Assembly (NCBI RefSeq): GCF_026410505.1
Contig: NZ_JAPMIU010000003.1
Coordinates: 248,001-312,000, forward strand
DNA length: 64,000 nucleotides
Source: Frateuria hangzhouensis
Lineage (GTDB): Bacteria; Pseudomonadota; Gammaproteobacteria; Xanthomonadales; Rhodanobacteraceae
Direction of reading: 5' to 3'
Of this stretch, positions 43,206 to 54,003 are shown in pieces (within the stretch, counting starts at the first letter, position 1; each line of letters opens with the position of its first letter). The translations under genes were made by a program, and so were the position numbers. The notes under the pieces are model-generated. The model made no database searches and was not told where the DNA came from. It saw nothing but the letters and a program-made list of their open reading frames with translations.

Positions 43206-44257
43206 CGCGCGTCGCTGGTGGCCGGCGTGGCGGGTGCGCTGGTGCTGGCCGCGGGCGCCGGGACGAATTGCAGTTGCAGGCCTTCGACGTGCACGCCGGC
43301 CATGTCCAGCGTGGCCGCCTCCACGTGGCCGCTGCCCGGCGGCACGTTCAACTGCGGCCCTTCCTCATTGCCGACGTGCGACCACCAGCGCGCCACGCCC
43401 AGCGGCGGCAGGCGCAGGTCGACGTGGTTGCCGGGACCGTCGAGTTTCAGTGCCAGCAGCAGTGGATCGCTCTGGTTGGCGGGGGTCAGGTGCAGGGAAA
43501 TGTCGTAGCGGCCGGCATCGGCCTGGTCGATGGAGCCGGCCAGCGTGGCCGCGGCGTCGGCGGCACCGTGCCAGTGCGCCTCGCCGGTCAGCCGCATCGA
43601 GGTGGAGGCGTCGCGGGTGAAGTTGAGGTCGATGTTGTTCAACTGCAGCGCGTTGCCCTGGATGCGCGGCGTGGCGGTAAGGCTCAGCTGCATCGGCGTG
43701 CCACCGGCGTCCTTGGCCGAGATCACTAGCGGGAACGGCTCGCCGGTGAGCAGGCTGCCGGCGTCCAGCGCGAAGTCGCGCAGCAGCAGCTGGTTGCTGC
43801 GCACCAGGGTGCCGCGGGCGATGCGCACGCCGGTGTCGATGCGCGGGATGTTCGGCGCCCCGGCGGCGCCCGAAGGCAGCCGGGACAGCCATGCCTGCAG
43901 TGCGTCCAGGTCCACCCGCGGCGCATCGATCTCCAGTCGCGAGATCACGGTAGGGCCGCCGAACAACGTGCTCCAGGGCAGTGCCAGCCGGCCATTGGCG
44001 GCCAGCAGGATCGGCATGCTGGCGCCCTGCGCGGTCAGCGTCAGCCCCTGCAGCTCGAGCGCCGGACGCGGGAACAGGGTGGGACTGGCCGGGCTGGCCA
44101 GGCTGAGCTCCAGTCCGACCTGGCGCGCCTGGTCCTGCAGCATGGCGGTGAAGCGCGCCGGCTGCAGCAGCAGGTAAACGGTCACCAGCAGCGCGATCAG
44201 GCCGGCGACCAGGACCCCGGTCAGGCCCAGCAGCGCGATGCGCAGCCGCCGCGTCAT
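43202..44257 (-). CDS. AsmA-like membrane-anchored protein
   Basis: 351 residues. One N-terminal membrane helix (residues 7-31), then a periplasmic region with the AsmA_2-like pattern: ALELQGLTLTAQG, LFGGPTVISRLEIDAPRVDL, and the beta-rich repeats to the C-terminus, which ends in an Ala/Pro/Thr-rich tail. AsmA proteins take part in lipid transport and outer-membrane biogenesis. Its stop overlaps the mutY start (ATGA), and ftsY ends 6 bp upstream, so ftsY, this gene and mutY form an operon. Confidence 0.8.
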   Translation of the reverse strand: MTRRLRIALLGLTGVLVAGLIALLVTVYLLLQPARFTAMLQDQARQVGLELSLASPASPTLFPRPALELQGLTLTAQGASMPILLAANGRLALPWSTLFGGPTVISRLEIDAPRVDLDALQAWLSRLPSGAAGAPNIPRIDTGVRIARGTLVRSNQLLLRDFALDAGSLLTGEPFPLVISAKDAGGTPMQLSLTATPRIQGNALQLNNIDLNFTRDASTSMRLTGEAHWHGAADAAATLAGSIDQADAGRYDISLHLTPANQSDPLLLALKLDGPGNHVDLRLPPLGVARWWSHVGNEEGPQLNVPPGSGHVEAATLDMAGVHVEGLQLQFVPAPAASTSAPATPATSDAR

Positions 44258-44263
44258 CGCAAC

Positions 44264-45397
44264 TCAGCCCCGGGCCAGCGTGGCCGGCAGCAGGCCGTCG
44301 ACGAACGCGCGCGCGTCGAAGATGCGCAGGTCGGTGGCGCCCTCGCCCAGTCCGACGAAGCGGATCGGCAGGCCGAACTCGCGGGCCAGCGCGAACACGA
44401 CGCCGCCCTTGGCCGTGCCATCGAGCTTGGTTACCACCAGGCCGGTGACGCCGACGATCTGCTGGAACTGGCGCAGCTGGCTGATCGCGTTCTGGCCGGT
44501 GGTGCCGTCGATCACCATCAGCACCTCGTGCGGGGCCGCGGGGTCGAGCTTCTTCATGACGCGGGCGATCTTGGACAGCTCGTCCATCAACCCGCCCTGG
44601 GTGTGCAGGCGGCCGGCGGTGTCGGCGACCAGAATTTCGGCGCCGCGGGAACGGGCCGCCTGCAGCGCGTCGAAGATGACGCTGGCCGAGTCGGCGTCCT
44701 GCCCCTGCGCGATGACCGGCACGTCGTTGCGCTCACCCCAGGTCTTCAGCTGCGCCACCGCGGCGGCGCGGAAGGTGTCGCCGGCGGCCAGAATCACCTG
44801 GCGGCCTTCGTCGCGCCACCGGCGGGCGAGTTTTCCAATGGTGGTGGTCTTGCCGACGCCGTTGATGCCCACGGTGAGCACGACGAAAGGCATATGGCCG
44901 CCGATTTCCAGCGGTTGCTGCACCGGCAGCAGCATCGCCACCAGCGACTCGCGCAACGCCGCCAGCAGCGCATCGGCATCGGTGAATTCACGCTTGTGCA
45001 TGCGCTTGCGCAGGCCTTCGACCAGCGTGGTGCTGGCTTCGACGCCCACGTCGGCGGTGATCAGCAGGGTTTCGAGTTCGTCGAGCAGGTCGTCGTCGAG
45101 CCTGGGATGGCGTACGAACAGCGAGTTGAGGCTTTTGGCGAAACCGCTGCCGGACAAGCGCTCGCGCCAGCTGCGCCTGGCCGGCGCCGGTTCGGGTGCA
45201 GCGGCGGGCGGCGGCGGCTCGTCGACCACGGCCGGCTCGGCGGGCGCCAGCTCGGCGCGGGCCTCGTCCAGCACCGGGCTGGCGGTGTCGAGCGCGGCGG
45301 CGTCGGCGGCAAGGCCGTCGGCGGGCGGCGTCTGGCCTTGCTCGGCCGGCTGCTCCGAAGTCGTTTCGGCGGGCTTTTTCTTCCAGAACTTGAGCAT
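44264..45397 (-). CDS. ftsY: Signal recognition particle receptor FtsY
   Basis: 377 residues from the ATG at 45397 (MLKFWKKKPAETTSEQPAEQ). It has an acidic, Ala/Pro-rich A domain of about 85 residues for membrane contact, then the four-helix N domain and the GTPase G domain with GINGVGKTTTIGKLA (P-loop), DTFRAAAVAQL, DTAGR and TKLDGTAKGG. With Ffh and 4.5S RNA it targets ribosomes to the translocon. Divergent from rsmD across about 100 bp. Confidence 0.97.
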   Translation of the reverse strand: MLKFWKKKPAETTSEQPAEQGQTPPADGLAADAAALDTASPVLDEARAELAPAEPAVVDEPPPPAAAPEPAPARRSWRERLSGSGFAKSLNSLFVRHPRLDDDLLDELETLLITADVGVEASTTLVEGLRKRMHKREFTDADALLAALRESLVAMLLPVQQPLEIGGHMPFVVLTVGINGVGKTTTIGKLARRWRDEGRQVILAAGDTFRAAAVAQLKTWGERNDVPVIAQGQDADSASVIFDALQAARSRGAEILVADTAGRLHTQGGLMDELSKIARVMKKLDPAAPHEVLMVIDGTTGQNAISQLRQFQQIVGVTGLVVTKLDGTAKGGVVFALAREFGLPIRFVGLGEGATDLRIFDARAFVDGLLPATLARG

Positions 45398-45500
45398 TGC
45401 GGCAGCGTTTCCAAGACAATGCGCGGATGCTATCACCCGCTACCAGACTGGCCGCTGAGGGGCGCTTGCGCCTGCGATCTCCCTGCATGGGCTGCCTGCG

Positions 45501-47119
<1,619 letters not shown>

Positions 47120-47143
47120 GCCTCGCGCGATCGCGCTGATGGC

Positions 47144-47176
47144 GCCCGCGATGCCCCACGGCATTGCGGGCGTTTT
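47144..47176 (+). terminator. Intrinsic terminator after the lipoprotein gene
   Basis: Stem GCCCGCGATGCC/GGCATTGCGGGC with a 4-5 nt loop, followed by GTTTTCG, 24 bp beyond the stop codon. The T-run is short but the stem is strong. Confidence 0.75.
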
Positions 47177-47212
47177 CGTCTGGCCGGGTGAAAACAAACG
47201 AGCGCGCGCTAT

Positions 47213-47279
47213 GTAGAAGCCCACTCGTGGGCGATGCTCCTGGCACCCGAACACCGATCGCCCACAAGTGCGCTCGTGA
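47213..47279. repeat. Extragenic palindrome pair (family A), copy 2
   Basis: GTAGAAGCCCACTCGTGGGC and the opposing GCCCACAAGTGCGCTCGTGA, separated by about 27 bp. It is more diverged than the copies at 5861-5940 and 56098-56175. Lies between the lipoprotein terminator and the ferredoxin gene. Confidence 0.75.
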
Positions 47280-47323
47280 AGGTTCTTCGCAGGCGCCTGC
47301 TGCTCCGCGGTACCATTGAGGCC

Positions 47324-47584
47324 ATGTCCCTGAAGATCCTCGATACCTGCGTCAACTGCGACGTCTGCGAGCCCGCGTGCCCGAACAAGGCCATTTCGAT
47401 GGGCGAGGACTACTACGTCATCGACCCGGCCCTGTGCACCGAGTGCGTGGGCCATCACGACGAGCCGCAATGCATGGTGGTGTGCCCGGTCGAGTGCATC
47501 CTCGTCGACGACACGCTGGCCGAGGGCCGCGAGCAGCTCGAACTCAAATACCGCCAGTTGATGGCGAAGGAAACCACGGCATGA
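47324..47584 (+). CDS. YfhL-type 2[4Fe-4S] ferredoxin
   Basis: 86 residues from the ATG at 47324. The two clusters are held by C9-x2-C12-x2-C15-x3-C19-P and C38-x2-C41-x8-C50-x3-C54-P, the spacing of Alvin-type ferredoxins (YfhL/FdxA-like) with the longer second loop. It is a cytosolic low-potential electron carrier. The location after coaD is conserved in many gammaproteobacteria. Its stop codon overlaps the ggt start (ATGA). Confidence 0.94.
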   Translation: MSLKILDTCVNCDVCEPACPNKAISMGEDYYVIDPALCTECVGHHDEPQCMVVCPVECILVDDTLAEGREQLELKYRQLMAKETTA

Positions 47585-49296
47585 GTCTGTCCCCGCGTTG
47601 GCGCGTTGTCCTGCTGAGCCTGTTGCTGACCGCGGGTCCGGCCTTCGCCGCCGACCGGCCCGCACAGGCCCCCGCCGTCGCCTCGAAGGTACAGAAGCCC
47701 GGCCACGCGGCCATCGCCAGCGCCAATTTCCTGGCGACCAACGCAGGACTGGAAGTGCTGGCCAAGGGCGGCAACGCGTTCGACGCGGCGGTCGCGGTGG
47801 CCTCCACGCTTTCGGTGGTCGAGCCGGAGAGCTCGGGCCTCGGCGGTGGCTTCATGGCGGTGCTGCGGCGCGCCTCGGACGGGCGCGAGGTGTTCATCGA
47901 CGCGCGCGAGGTGGCTCCGGCCGCGGTGGACCCGAAGGATTACCTCAACCCCGACGGTTCGCCCAACCGCGACGCCGCGCTGGTGGGCCCGCTCTCGGCC
48001 GGCATTCCCGGCGAGCCGGCGGGGCTGGCGTGGCTGTCGGAGCACTACGGCAAGCTGCCGCTGGCGACCTCGCTGGCGCCGGCGATCCGCACCGCGCGCG
48101 ACGGCTTCGAGCCGGACAGCCGCCTGCGCCATGCCATCGCCGAGCGCGCCGACGATCTCAGGCGCTGGCCCGCCTCGGCGGCCAAATACCTGGTCGGCGG
48201 CAAGGCGCCGGCGGAGGGCACGCTGTGGCGCGATCCGGACCAGGCGCGCACGCTCCAGATCCTGGCGCGGCAGGGCCACGAGGGTTTCTACCAGGGCGAG
48301 GTGGCGAAGAAGCTGGTGTCCGCCGTGCGCGCGGCCGGCGGCAACTGGACCGAAGCCGACCTGGCCGGCTACCGGGTCAAGGAACGCGCGCCGATCAGCA
48401 TCGACTACCGTGGCTACCGCGTCGTCACCGCGCCGCCGCCGTCCTCCGGCGGCGTGGCGATCGCCGAGATCCTCAACATCCTGCGCGGCGTGGAGATGGA
48501 CAAGCTCGACCACGCCCAACGCGTGCATTACGTCATCGAGGCGATGCGGCGCGCCTTCCGCGACCACAACGATTACCTCGGCGACCCGGACTTCGTGAAG
48601 ATGCCGCTGGACATGCTGCTGTCGCCGTTCTACGCCGACGGCCTGCGACAGAGCATCCTGCCGGACCAGGCCACGCCGTCCTCGATGCTGCCCACCAGCG
48701 GTGCGCACGACCCGGGCCCGCATACCACGCATTTTTCGATCATCGACAAGGACGGCAACATGATCGCCGTCACCTCGACGGTGAACTACACGCTCGGTTC
48801 CACTTTCGTCGCGGCTGGCACCGGCGTGCTGCTCAACGACGAGATGGACGACTTCGCACTGGTGCCGGGCAAGCCCAACGTGTACGGCCTGCTCGGCAGC
48901 AAGGCCAATGCGCCGGTGGGCGGCAAGCGCATGCTTTCCTCGATGTCGCCCAGCCTGGTACTGGGCCGGGACCGCACCGCGGTGATCGGCTCGCCGGGCG
49001 GCTCGACCATCATCACCCAGGTGCTCGAAGGCATCCTCGCCTTCATCGACGGCAAGGACGCCAGCGCCATCGTGGCGCAGAAGCGTTTCCATCATCAGTT
49101 CCTGCCCGACCGCGTGGACGTGGAAGAGGGCGTGTTCGATGCTGCCACCACGCGCGAGCTCGAGCGCATGGGCTATTCGCTGCACCCGCGCTCGCCGTGG
49201 GGGTTCATGAACGTGGTCACCTGGGACCACCGCAGCAACGCGCTGGATGCGGCCAGCGACCCGCGCCGGCCGTCGGGACTGGGCAAAGTGCAATAG
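47581..49296 (+). CDS. ggt: Gamma-glutamyltransferase (gamma-glutamyltranspeptidase)
   Basis: 571 residues with a signal peptide (MSLSPRWRVVLLSLLLTAGP ... AFAA). The autocleavage/catalytic Thr is in HTTHFSIIDKDGN (about residue 380), giving large and small subunits. The substrate loop SSMSPSLVLG and GSPGGSTIITQV are conserved. In the periplasm it cleaves the gamma-glutamyl bond of glutathione and transfers or hydrolyses it. Translationally coupled to the ferredoxin by ATGA. Confidence 0.95.
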   Translation: MSLSPRWRVVLLSLLLTAGPAFAADRPAQAPAVASKVQKPGHAAIASANFLATNAGLEVLAKGGNAFDAAVAVASTLSVVEPESSGLGGGFMAVLRRASDGREVFIDAREVAPAAVDPKDYLNPDGSPNRDAALVGPLSAGIPGEPAGLAWLSEHYGKLPLATSLAPAIRTARDGFEPDSRLRHAIAERADDLRRWPASAAKYLVGGKAPAEGTLWRDPDQARTLQILARQGHEGFYQGEVAKKLVSAVRAAGGNWTEADLAGYRVKERAPISIDYRGYRVVTAPPPSSGGVAIAEILNILRGVEMDKLDHAQRVHYVIEAMRRAFRDHNDYLGDPDFVKMPLDMLLSPFYADGLRQSILPDQATPSSMLPTSGAHDPGPHTTHFSIIDKDGNMIAVTSTVNYTLGSTFVAAGTGVLLNDEMDDFALVPGKPNVYGLLGSKANAPVGGKRMLSSMSPSLVLGRDRTAVIGSPGGSTIITQVLEGILAFIDGKDASAIVAQKRFHHQFLPDRVDVEEGVFDAATTRELERMGYSLHPRSPWGFMNVVTWDHRSNALDAASDPRRPSGLGKVQ

Positions 49297-49411
49297 GCGA
49301 GCCTTCAGCGCAACTGACCCTGCGTCTCAAAAGGGCGACGCGGGGCCGGCAGACAGGGGCGGCCCCGCTGCGTAGAATCTGCCAAGGTTCCTTGGACAGG
49401 GGCGACATGTC

Positions 49412-50281
49412 ATGCAGCTGTGGTCCCTTGAGGGCAACACCCAGAAACTCGACGGTGGCGCGATGTTCGGCAACGCGCCGCGCGCCATGTGGTCCCGCTG
49501 GATCGAGCCGGACGCGCAGAACCGCATCCCGCTGGCCTGCCGCTGCCTGCTGGTGAAGGACCTGGACGGCCGCAACGTGCTGTTCGAAACCGGCATCGGC
49601 GCCTTCTTCGAACCCAAGCTGCGCGAACGCTACGGCGTGGTGGAGGACCGCCACGTGCTGCTGGAATCGCTGGCCGAGGCCGGCCTCTCGCACGAGGACG
49701 TCGATGTGGTGGTGCTCTCGCACCTGCACTTCGACCACGCCGGCGGCCTGCTGGCGTCGTGGGCCGAAGGCGAGCCGCCACGGCTGCTGTTTCCCAACGC
49801 CACCTTCCTGGTCGGCGCCGAGCACTGGCACCGCGCACAGTCGCCGCATCAGCGCGACCGCGCCTCGTTCATTCCGGAACTGGCCGGGCTGCTGGAGGCC
49901 AGCGGCCGGCTGGAGCTGGTCGAGGGGCCGTATTCGAAAACGCTGGGCCAGTCGGTGCGCTTCCATTTCTCCAGCGGCCATACGCCCGGCCTGATGCTGG
50001 CCGAGGTGGGCGGGGTGGTGTTCTGCGCCGACCTGATCCCCGGCCGCTCATGGGTGCACCTGCCGATCACGATGGGCTACGACCGCGCGCCGGAGACGCT
50101 GATCGACGAGAAGCGCGAATTCCTCGAGGACAAGCTCGCCCGCGACGTGCGGCTGTTTTTCACCCACGATCACGCCTGCGCGCTGGCCCGGGTGACGCGC
50201 GACGAGCGTGGCCGCTTCGGCACCAGCGCCGAACAGGCCGGCCTGCGCGGCGAGACGGTCCAGGCCGGGGCGGCTGGGTGA
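49412..50281 (+). CDS. MBL-fold metallohydrolase
   Basis: 289 residues. The metal-binding motif is [10 protein letters not shown] (H-x-H-x-D-H), with a further His in SSGHTPG, Asp in CADLIPG and His in FTHDHACA. It resembles AHL lactonase/quorum-quenching-like MBL proteins, but the substrate is unknown. No signal peptide, so cytosolic. The next gene starts inside its stop codon (GTGA overlap). The 115 bp after ggt contain no gene. Confidence 0.88.
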   Translation: MQLWSLEGNTQKLDGGAMFGNAPRAMWSRWIEPDAQNRIPLACRCLLVKDLDGRNVLFETGIGAFFEPKLRERYGVVEDRHVLLESLAEAGLSHEDVDVVVLSHLHFDHAGGLLASWAEGEPPRLLFPNATFLVGAEHWHRAQSPHQRDRASFIPELAGLLEASGRLELVEGPYSKTLGQSVRFHFSSGHTPGLMLAEVGGVVFCADLIPGRSWVHLPITMGYDRAPETLIDEKREFLEDKLARDVRLFFTHDHACALARVTRDERGRFGTSAEQAGLRGETVQAGAAG

Positions 50282-51315
50282 CGCGGCGCTGGCGGACTGG
50301 CACGCGGGCCCTGCTGCTGCGCGGCGGCGGCGCGGTGCTGCTGCTCGCCGGACTCGGCCTGTCGGCGATCACCGAGCGCGGCCTGCTGTTGCATCACCTG
50401 GCCGCCGTGCGCCATGGCGGCGACGTGGTCCAGGCAGGGTCGCGCGGGCCGCAGCCGGGCCAGCACGGAAGCATGGTGCTGGTGTCGGGCACGCCCGAGG
50501 TGATCCAGGCACCGCGCGACGGCGATTTCAACCTGAGCGTCGACACGCCGGTGCTGGATCGCCGCGTGGAGATGTTCCAGTGGCGCGAGGTGCATGTCGG
50601 CAACGACGTGCACTACGAGCTGGACTGGGTGGACGGGCTGCAGGACAGTACCCGCTTCGAGCAGCCGCGCGGCCATGCCAACCCGAAGGCGTTTCCGCTG
50701 CACAGCGAGCGCTTCGTCGCGGGCAGCGTTCGGGTGGGCGGTTTCTCGCTGGGGCCGGTGCTGATCCACGCGCTGCCCGGCGCCGAGCCGGTGGCGCCCG
50801 ATCCGTCGCGCTTGCCGGCCAACCTGGCGGCCAGCTTCAGCCTGTATCACGACTACCTGACCACCAGCGTCGATCCGGGCTCGCCGCGGCTGGGCGACGT
50901 GCGGGTGAGCTGGCAGGCGGTGACGCTGCAACCGGTGACGATCTTCGCCCGGCTCGATGGTGATCGCCTGGTGCGGGCCAGCAAGGTCGACGGCCAGGGC
51001 TACCAGGTGCAGGTGGGCGAGCGCTCGCTCAGCGACGTACTGCCGGACGTGCCGGAGCCGCCGGAATCGACCACGGTCCGGCGCGCGGGGGCGATCCTGC
51101 TGTCGGCCCTGGGCGCCTTCCTGCTGTTGTGGGAGCGTCGGCGCCGCGTGGGCGATGTGGCGTTGGCGCTGGCGGTGGGCGTCACCGCGATCGGCGCGGT
51201 GTCGTGCGCCTCGTGGCTGGGCGGCGAATGGGCGCCGGCGCGCAACTGGATGGCGGTAACCGCCGTGGGCGTGCTGGCCGTGGCGGTGCTGCACCGGCGG
51301 ATGGCGCGGGCCTGA
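50278..51315 (+). CDS. TMEM43-like (DUF1625) membrane protein
   Basis: 345 residues from a GTG at 50278 that overlaps the preceding stop (GTGA). One N-terminal helix (about 12-32) and three near the C-terminus (about 263-340) enclose a large periplasmic domain with [38 protein letters not shown] and [14 protein letters not shown], as in the TMEM43 family. Biological role in bacteria is unknown. Translationally coupled to the MBL hydrolase. Confidence 0.85.
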   Translation: MTRRWRTGTRALLLRGGGAVLLLAGLGLSAITERGLLLHHLAAVRHGGDVVQAGSRGPQPGQHGSMVLVSGTPEVIQAPRDGDFNLSVDTPVLDRRVEMFQWREVHVGNDVHYELDWVDGLQDSTRFEQPRGHANPKAFPLHSERFVAGSVRVGGFSLGPVLIHALPGAEPVAPDPSRLPANLAASFSLYHDYLTTSVDPGSPRLGDVRVSWQAVTLQPVTIFARLDGDRLVRASKVDGQGYQVQVGERSLSDVLPDVPEPPESTTVRRAGAILLSALGAFLLLWERRRRVGDVALALAVGVTAIGAVSCASWLGGEWAPARNWMAVTAVGVLAVAVLHRRMARA

Positions 51316-51401
51316 TCGGGCCTTTGCGTTGTTGATGGCGAGAGCTTGAGGCATCTCCGCCGGGAGAGGGCGTCGGTGACGCCGATGCGCTGCGCTCCGC
51401 C

Positions 51402-51720
51402 CGAACCCTCACCCGCCTGTCGGCACCCTCTCCCGGAGGGAGAGGGCTCGGTTGGATGGTTCGAGGCGGGCGCTTCGACTTCGGCGCGATGCGCCTAGGC
51501 TCAGCGCGAACGGTTCCGGGTACCGCGGCCTGAAGCCTCTCTCCCCCGGGAGAGGAATACGGTTTCCGGGGCAGCGGGAGAGGGTTCGGTCGGGTGGTTC
51601 GGGGCGGGCGCTTCGGCTTTGGCGCGATGTGCCCGCCACGAGCACGCGTGAGCGGCGCGCTCGCGGGCTTCCCCCCGCAAGCAGGGGAGGCACAGATCGC
51701 TCAGCGCGAGCGGCTCGGAG
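51402..51720. repeat. Cluster of extragenic repeats (families B and D)
   Basis: The 456 bp between the TMEM43-like and HDOD genes (both reading toward it) contain no gene. They hold CCCTCTCCCGGAGGGAGAGG (51426-51445), a CTTCGACTTCGGCGCGATGC unit ending GCGCGAACGG, CTCTCTCCCCCGGGAGAGG (51536-51554), a second diverged CTTCGGCTTTGGCGCGATGT unit and a CCCCGCAAGCAGGGGAGG unit. The two CTTCG units look like a local duplication of about 135 bp. Confidence 0.7.
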
Positions 51721-51771
51721 ATGGCGAGAGCTTGCGCCGGCTCCGAGGACGCCTCAGCCCTTTCCCTGGTG

Positions 51772-53034
51772 TTACGCCGCGACCGCGGGCGCCTTGTGGT
51801 CGGCGAAGGCGTACACCTGGTCGGCCCACTGGGTGGCTTCCAGATAGATGCCGGCCATGCGCTGGATGTGTTGCGGCTGGGCCTGGCCACTCAGCTGGCC
51901 GGCTTCCCACGCGTGGATCTGTTCCAGCAGAGGGCCGAACGGGCCGCGGTTGCCGACCAGCGCCTCGCGGATCTCGGGCACCAGCGGCAGTTGCGCCAGC
52001 ACGAACTCCATCGGCGCGCTCATCAGCGTGTCCAGCAGCGAGAACAGGCCGACGGTGAAGGCCATTTCCTTCTGCGCGCGTGCCATGTTGCCGGCCAGCT
52101 GCTCGCACATGTGCGCGCGGATCAACGCGGTGCGCAGCAGCTCCGGCGGGCGGTCGTCCATGCCGCCCAGCGACATGGTGAAGATCCAGTTGCGCATGCG
52201 GGTGACGCCGAAGAAGATCGCCGCCTGCTGCACCGACTTGAGCTGCTTGGGCAGGCCGAAGTAGGCCGAGTTCACGCAGCTCAACAGCTTGTACGAAAGG
52301 ATCGCGTCGTTGCGGATGATGTCGCCCAGCTCGACGGGACCCGGGCTGTTTTCCTGCAGTTCGCGCATCAGGCGCAGGATCGACAGGCGGTTGGCCGAGA
52401 GCACCGGCACGTCCACCTGGTCGGGAATCAGCAGGTAGCGGCCCTGGATCGCCTGCAGCGGCAGCTCCAGGCAGCGCTGGTAGGTGCTGTGGTCGTCGAC
52501 GTGGCCGGCCACGACCCAGATGCCGCGCTCATGCAGTTGTCCGGCACGCTCGCGCAGTTGTTCGGGACTCAGCGCGCTGGCGTCCAGCCGCACGAACTGC
52601 ACGATCTGGAGCAGTGCCTCGACCGCCGCCGAACCGGCGAGGTCCGCCGCGCCGGCGTCGAGCATCAGCAGGCAGCCGCGCTGGGCCATCGTCTGCAGGC
52701 GCGCCATCAGCTCAGCGTCCCCGGCCATCTCCGGCTGCAGCAGCAGGCCGAAGCGCGGCTGGTGCTGCAGCACGTCGGTCGGCTGCAGAAGCAGTTCGCG
52801 CGGAAGGGTGAGGAAGGTGCGGTTGCCGCGCACCAGGCGGGTCAGCGCGCCGTCGGCCAGGGTCGAGAGCACGCGCTGCATCAGCGTCTGCTCGTCGCCG
52901 GCGTGGCGGTGGAAGATGACCTCGTAGGCGAACAGCTCGCGCTTCTGGTCCAGCATCGGTATCCGCACCACCGGCAGCGGGGTATCGCGGTTGCCGGCGA
53001 GGCGGGACTGGGTCGAAACGGCGGTATCGCTCAT
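51772..53034 (-). CDS. HDOD domain signal-transduction protein with degenerate EAL domain
   Basis: 420 residues. Residues 20-210 resemble an EAL domain that has lost the catalytic EAL and metal ligands (VRIPMLDQKRELFAYEVIFH; VRLDASALSPEQL). Residues 215-400 are an HDOD domain (LGDIIRNDAILSYKLLSCVN; MRNWIFTMSLGG). Such YuxH-type proteins lack phosphodiesterase activity and serve as regulatory scaffolds, often in motility. It lies 86 bp downstream of flgN on the same strand, at the edge of the flagellar locus. Confidence 0.87.
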   Translation of the reverse strand: MSDTAVSTQSRLAGNRDTPLPVVRIPMLDQKRELFAYEVIFHRHAGDEQTLMQRVLSTLADGALTRLVRGNRTFLTLPRELLLQPTDVLQHQPRFGLLLQPEMAGDAELMARLQTMAQRGCLLMLDAGAADLAGSAAVEALLQIVQFVRLDASALSPEQLRERAGQLHERGIWVVAGHVDDHSTYQRCLELPLQAIQGRYLLIPDQVDVPVLSANRLSILRLMRELQENSPGPVELGDIIRNDAILSYKLLSCVNSAYFGLPKQLKSVQQAAIFFGVTRMRNWIFTMSLGGMDDRPPELLRTALIRAHMCEQLAGNMARAQKEMAFTVGLFSLLDTLMSAPMEFVLAQLPLVPEIREALVGNRGPFGPLLEQIHAWEAGQLSGQAQPQHIQRMAGIYLEATQWADQVYAFADHKAPAVAA

Positions 53035-53120
53035 GGTCTTGATCTACTCGCGGTCTGTCGCGCTGGGGATGGATCGCCACCGGCCTTGCAGCACGGCGTC
53101 CGTAAGGTTCCGGGCGCCGC

Positions 53121-53570
53121 TCAAGCGGACGCCAGGTGGTGCGAGCGCAGCGCGGTGCGCACTTCGCCGCCCGGTCCGTAGACGCCGCGGGCGTCGCCGC
53201 CCTGGCCGGTCAGCACGGCCAGCGCCTCGCGCACCTGGGTCAACCGCTGGCCGACCAGGTGGCCGTTGCGCTGGTTCATTTCATGGCAGCCACGGAGCAG
53301 CTCGAGTACTTCGCGCCAGCGCGGTTCGACCTGCGCGGCGGCGGCCGGCTCGAGCTTGAGCATCTGCACGCGTTCGGCGTCCAGTTGTTCCATCTGCTGC
53401 ATCAGCGCCTGCTTGCGCGCGCCTTCGCGATCCAGCGCGACGGCGTCGGCGCCGACCAGCGCTTCGCGTTCGGCGGCCAGGGTCGCGGCAAGCTCGGTAA
53501 CGGACCGGTGCAGGTCCTCCACCACCGCGGCCAGCGCGGTTTCGAGCTCGTGATGCAGCAGCTTGCTCAT
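53121..53570 (-). CDS. flgN: Flagellar export chaperone FlgN
   Basis: 149 residues, mostly helical (HHELETALAAVVEDLHRSVT, long coiled coil to residue ~90), with the FlgN NQRNGHLVGQRLTQVREAL block. It escorts the hook-filament junction proteins FlgK and FlgL to the export gate. It begins 10 bp after flgM, an invariant flgM-flgN pair, and would share the sigma-28 promoter. Confidence 0.9.
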   Translation of the reverse strand: MSKLLHHELETALAAVVEDLHRSVTELAATLAAEREALVGADAVALDREGARKQALMQQMEQLDAERVQMLKLEPAAAAQVEPRWREVLELLRGCHEMNQRNGHLVGQRLTQVREALAVLTGQGGDARGVYGPGGEVRTALRSHHLASA

Positions 53571-53580
53571 GGCTGGGCCG

Positions 53581-53907
53581 TTACGGCTTGGAGGTGCCGG
53601 CGATCTGCGCGTCGAGCGCGATCATCTTGTCGGCGATGGCGGCCGGGTTGACCTGATAGCTGCCATCGGCGATCGCCTGGCGGATCTTTTCCACCCGCTT
53701 GGCGTCGATCGCGCTCTGGCCGTCGACCTTGGCCGCATCCTGCAGCGCGCGGGCCGAATCGGTCAGGCGGACGCTGTCGTCCTTGCCGGTCACGCTGGCG
53801 GGGGCATCGCTGGCGGCGTTGCCGGTGCCGGCGGCGTGGCCGTTGGCCTGGTTGCCGGGAGCCTGGGGCAGAAGCGGCATGCCGTTGTTGGAAATGGTCG
53901 TATTCAT
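53581..53907 (-). CDS. flgM: Anti-sigma-28 factor FlgM
   Basis: 108 residues. The N-terminal half is low-complexity and probably disordered; the C-terminal half (KDDSVRLTDSARALQDAAKV, AKRVEKIRQAIADGSYQVNP) is the FliA-binding part. It holds FliA inactive until exported through the finished hook. A sigma-28 promoter lies 38 bp upstream, giving the usual feedback. Followed by flgN. Confidence 0.93.
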   Translation of the reverse strand: MNTTISNNGMPLLPQAPGNQANGHAAGTGNAASDAPASVTGKDDSVRLTDSARALQDAAKVDGQSAIDAKRVEKIRQAIADGSYQVNPAAIADKMIALDAQIAGTSKP

Positions 53908-53944
53908 CGGTCCTTCTCGAGTCGGTTGGGCCCTGTCCCTTGGG

Positions 53945-53971
53945 GAATCGGCCCGGTCGGAGAAAACTTTA
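53945..53971 (-). promoter_or_regulatory. Sigma-28 (FliA) promoter of flgM-flgN
   Basis: On the minus strand TAAAGTTT (53971-53964) is followed after exactly 11 nt by GCCGATTC (53952-53945). This differs from the consensus TAAAGTTT-N11-GCCGATAA in the last two bases. The transcript would start about 30 bp before the flgM ATG. Confidence 0.85.
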
Positions 53972-54003
53972 ATCGGTCGTGGGGGTTCGTTTTTGCCGTT
54001 CGT

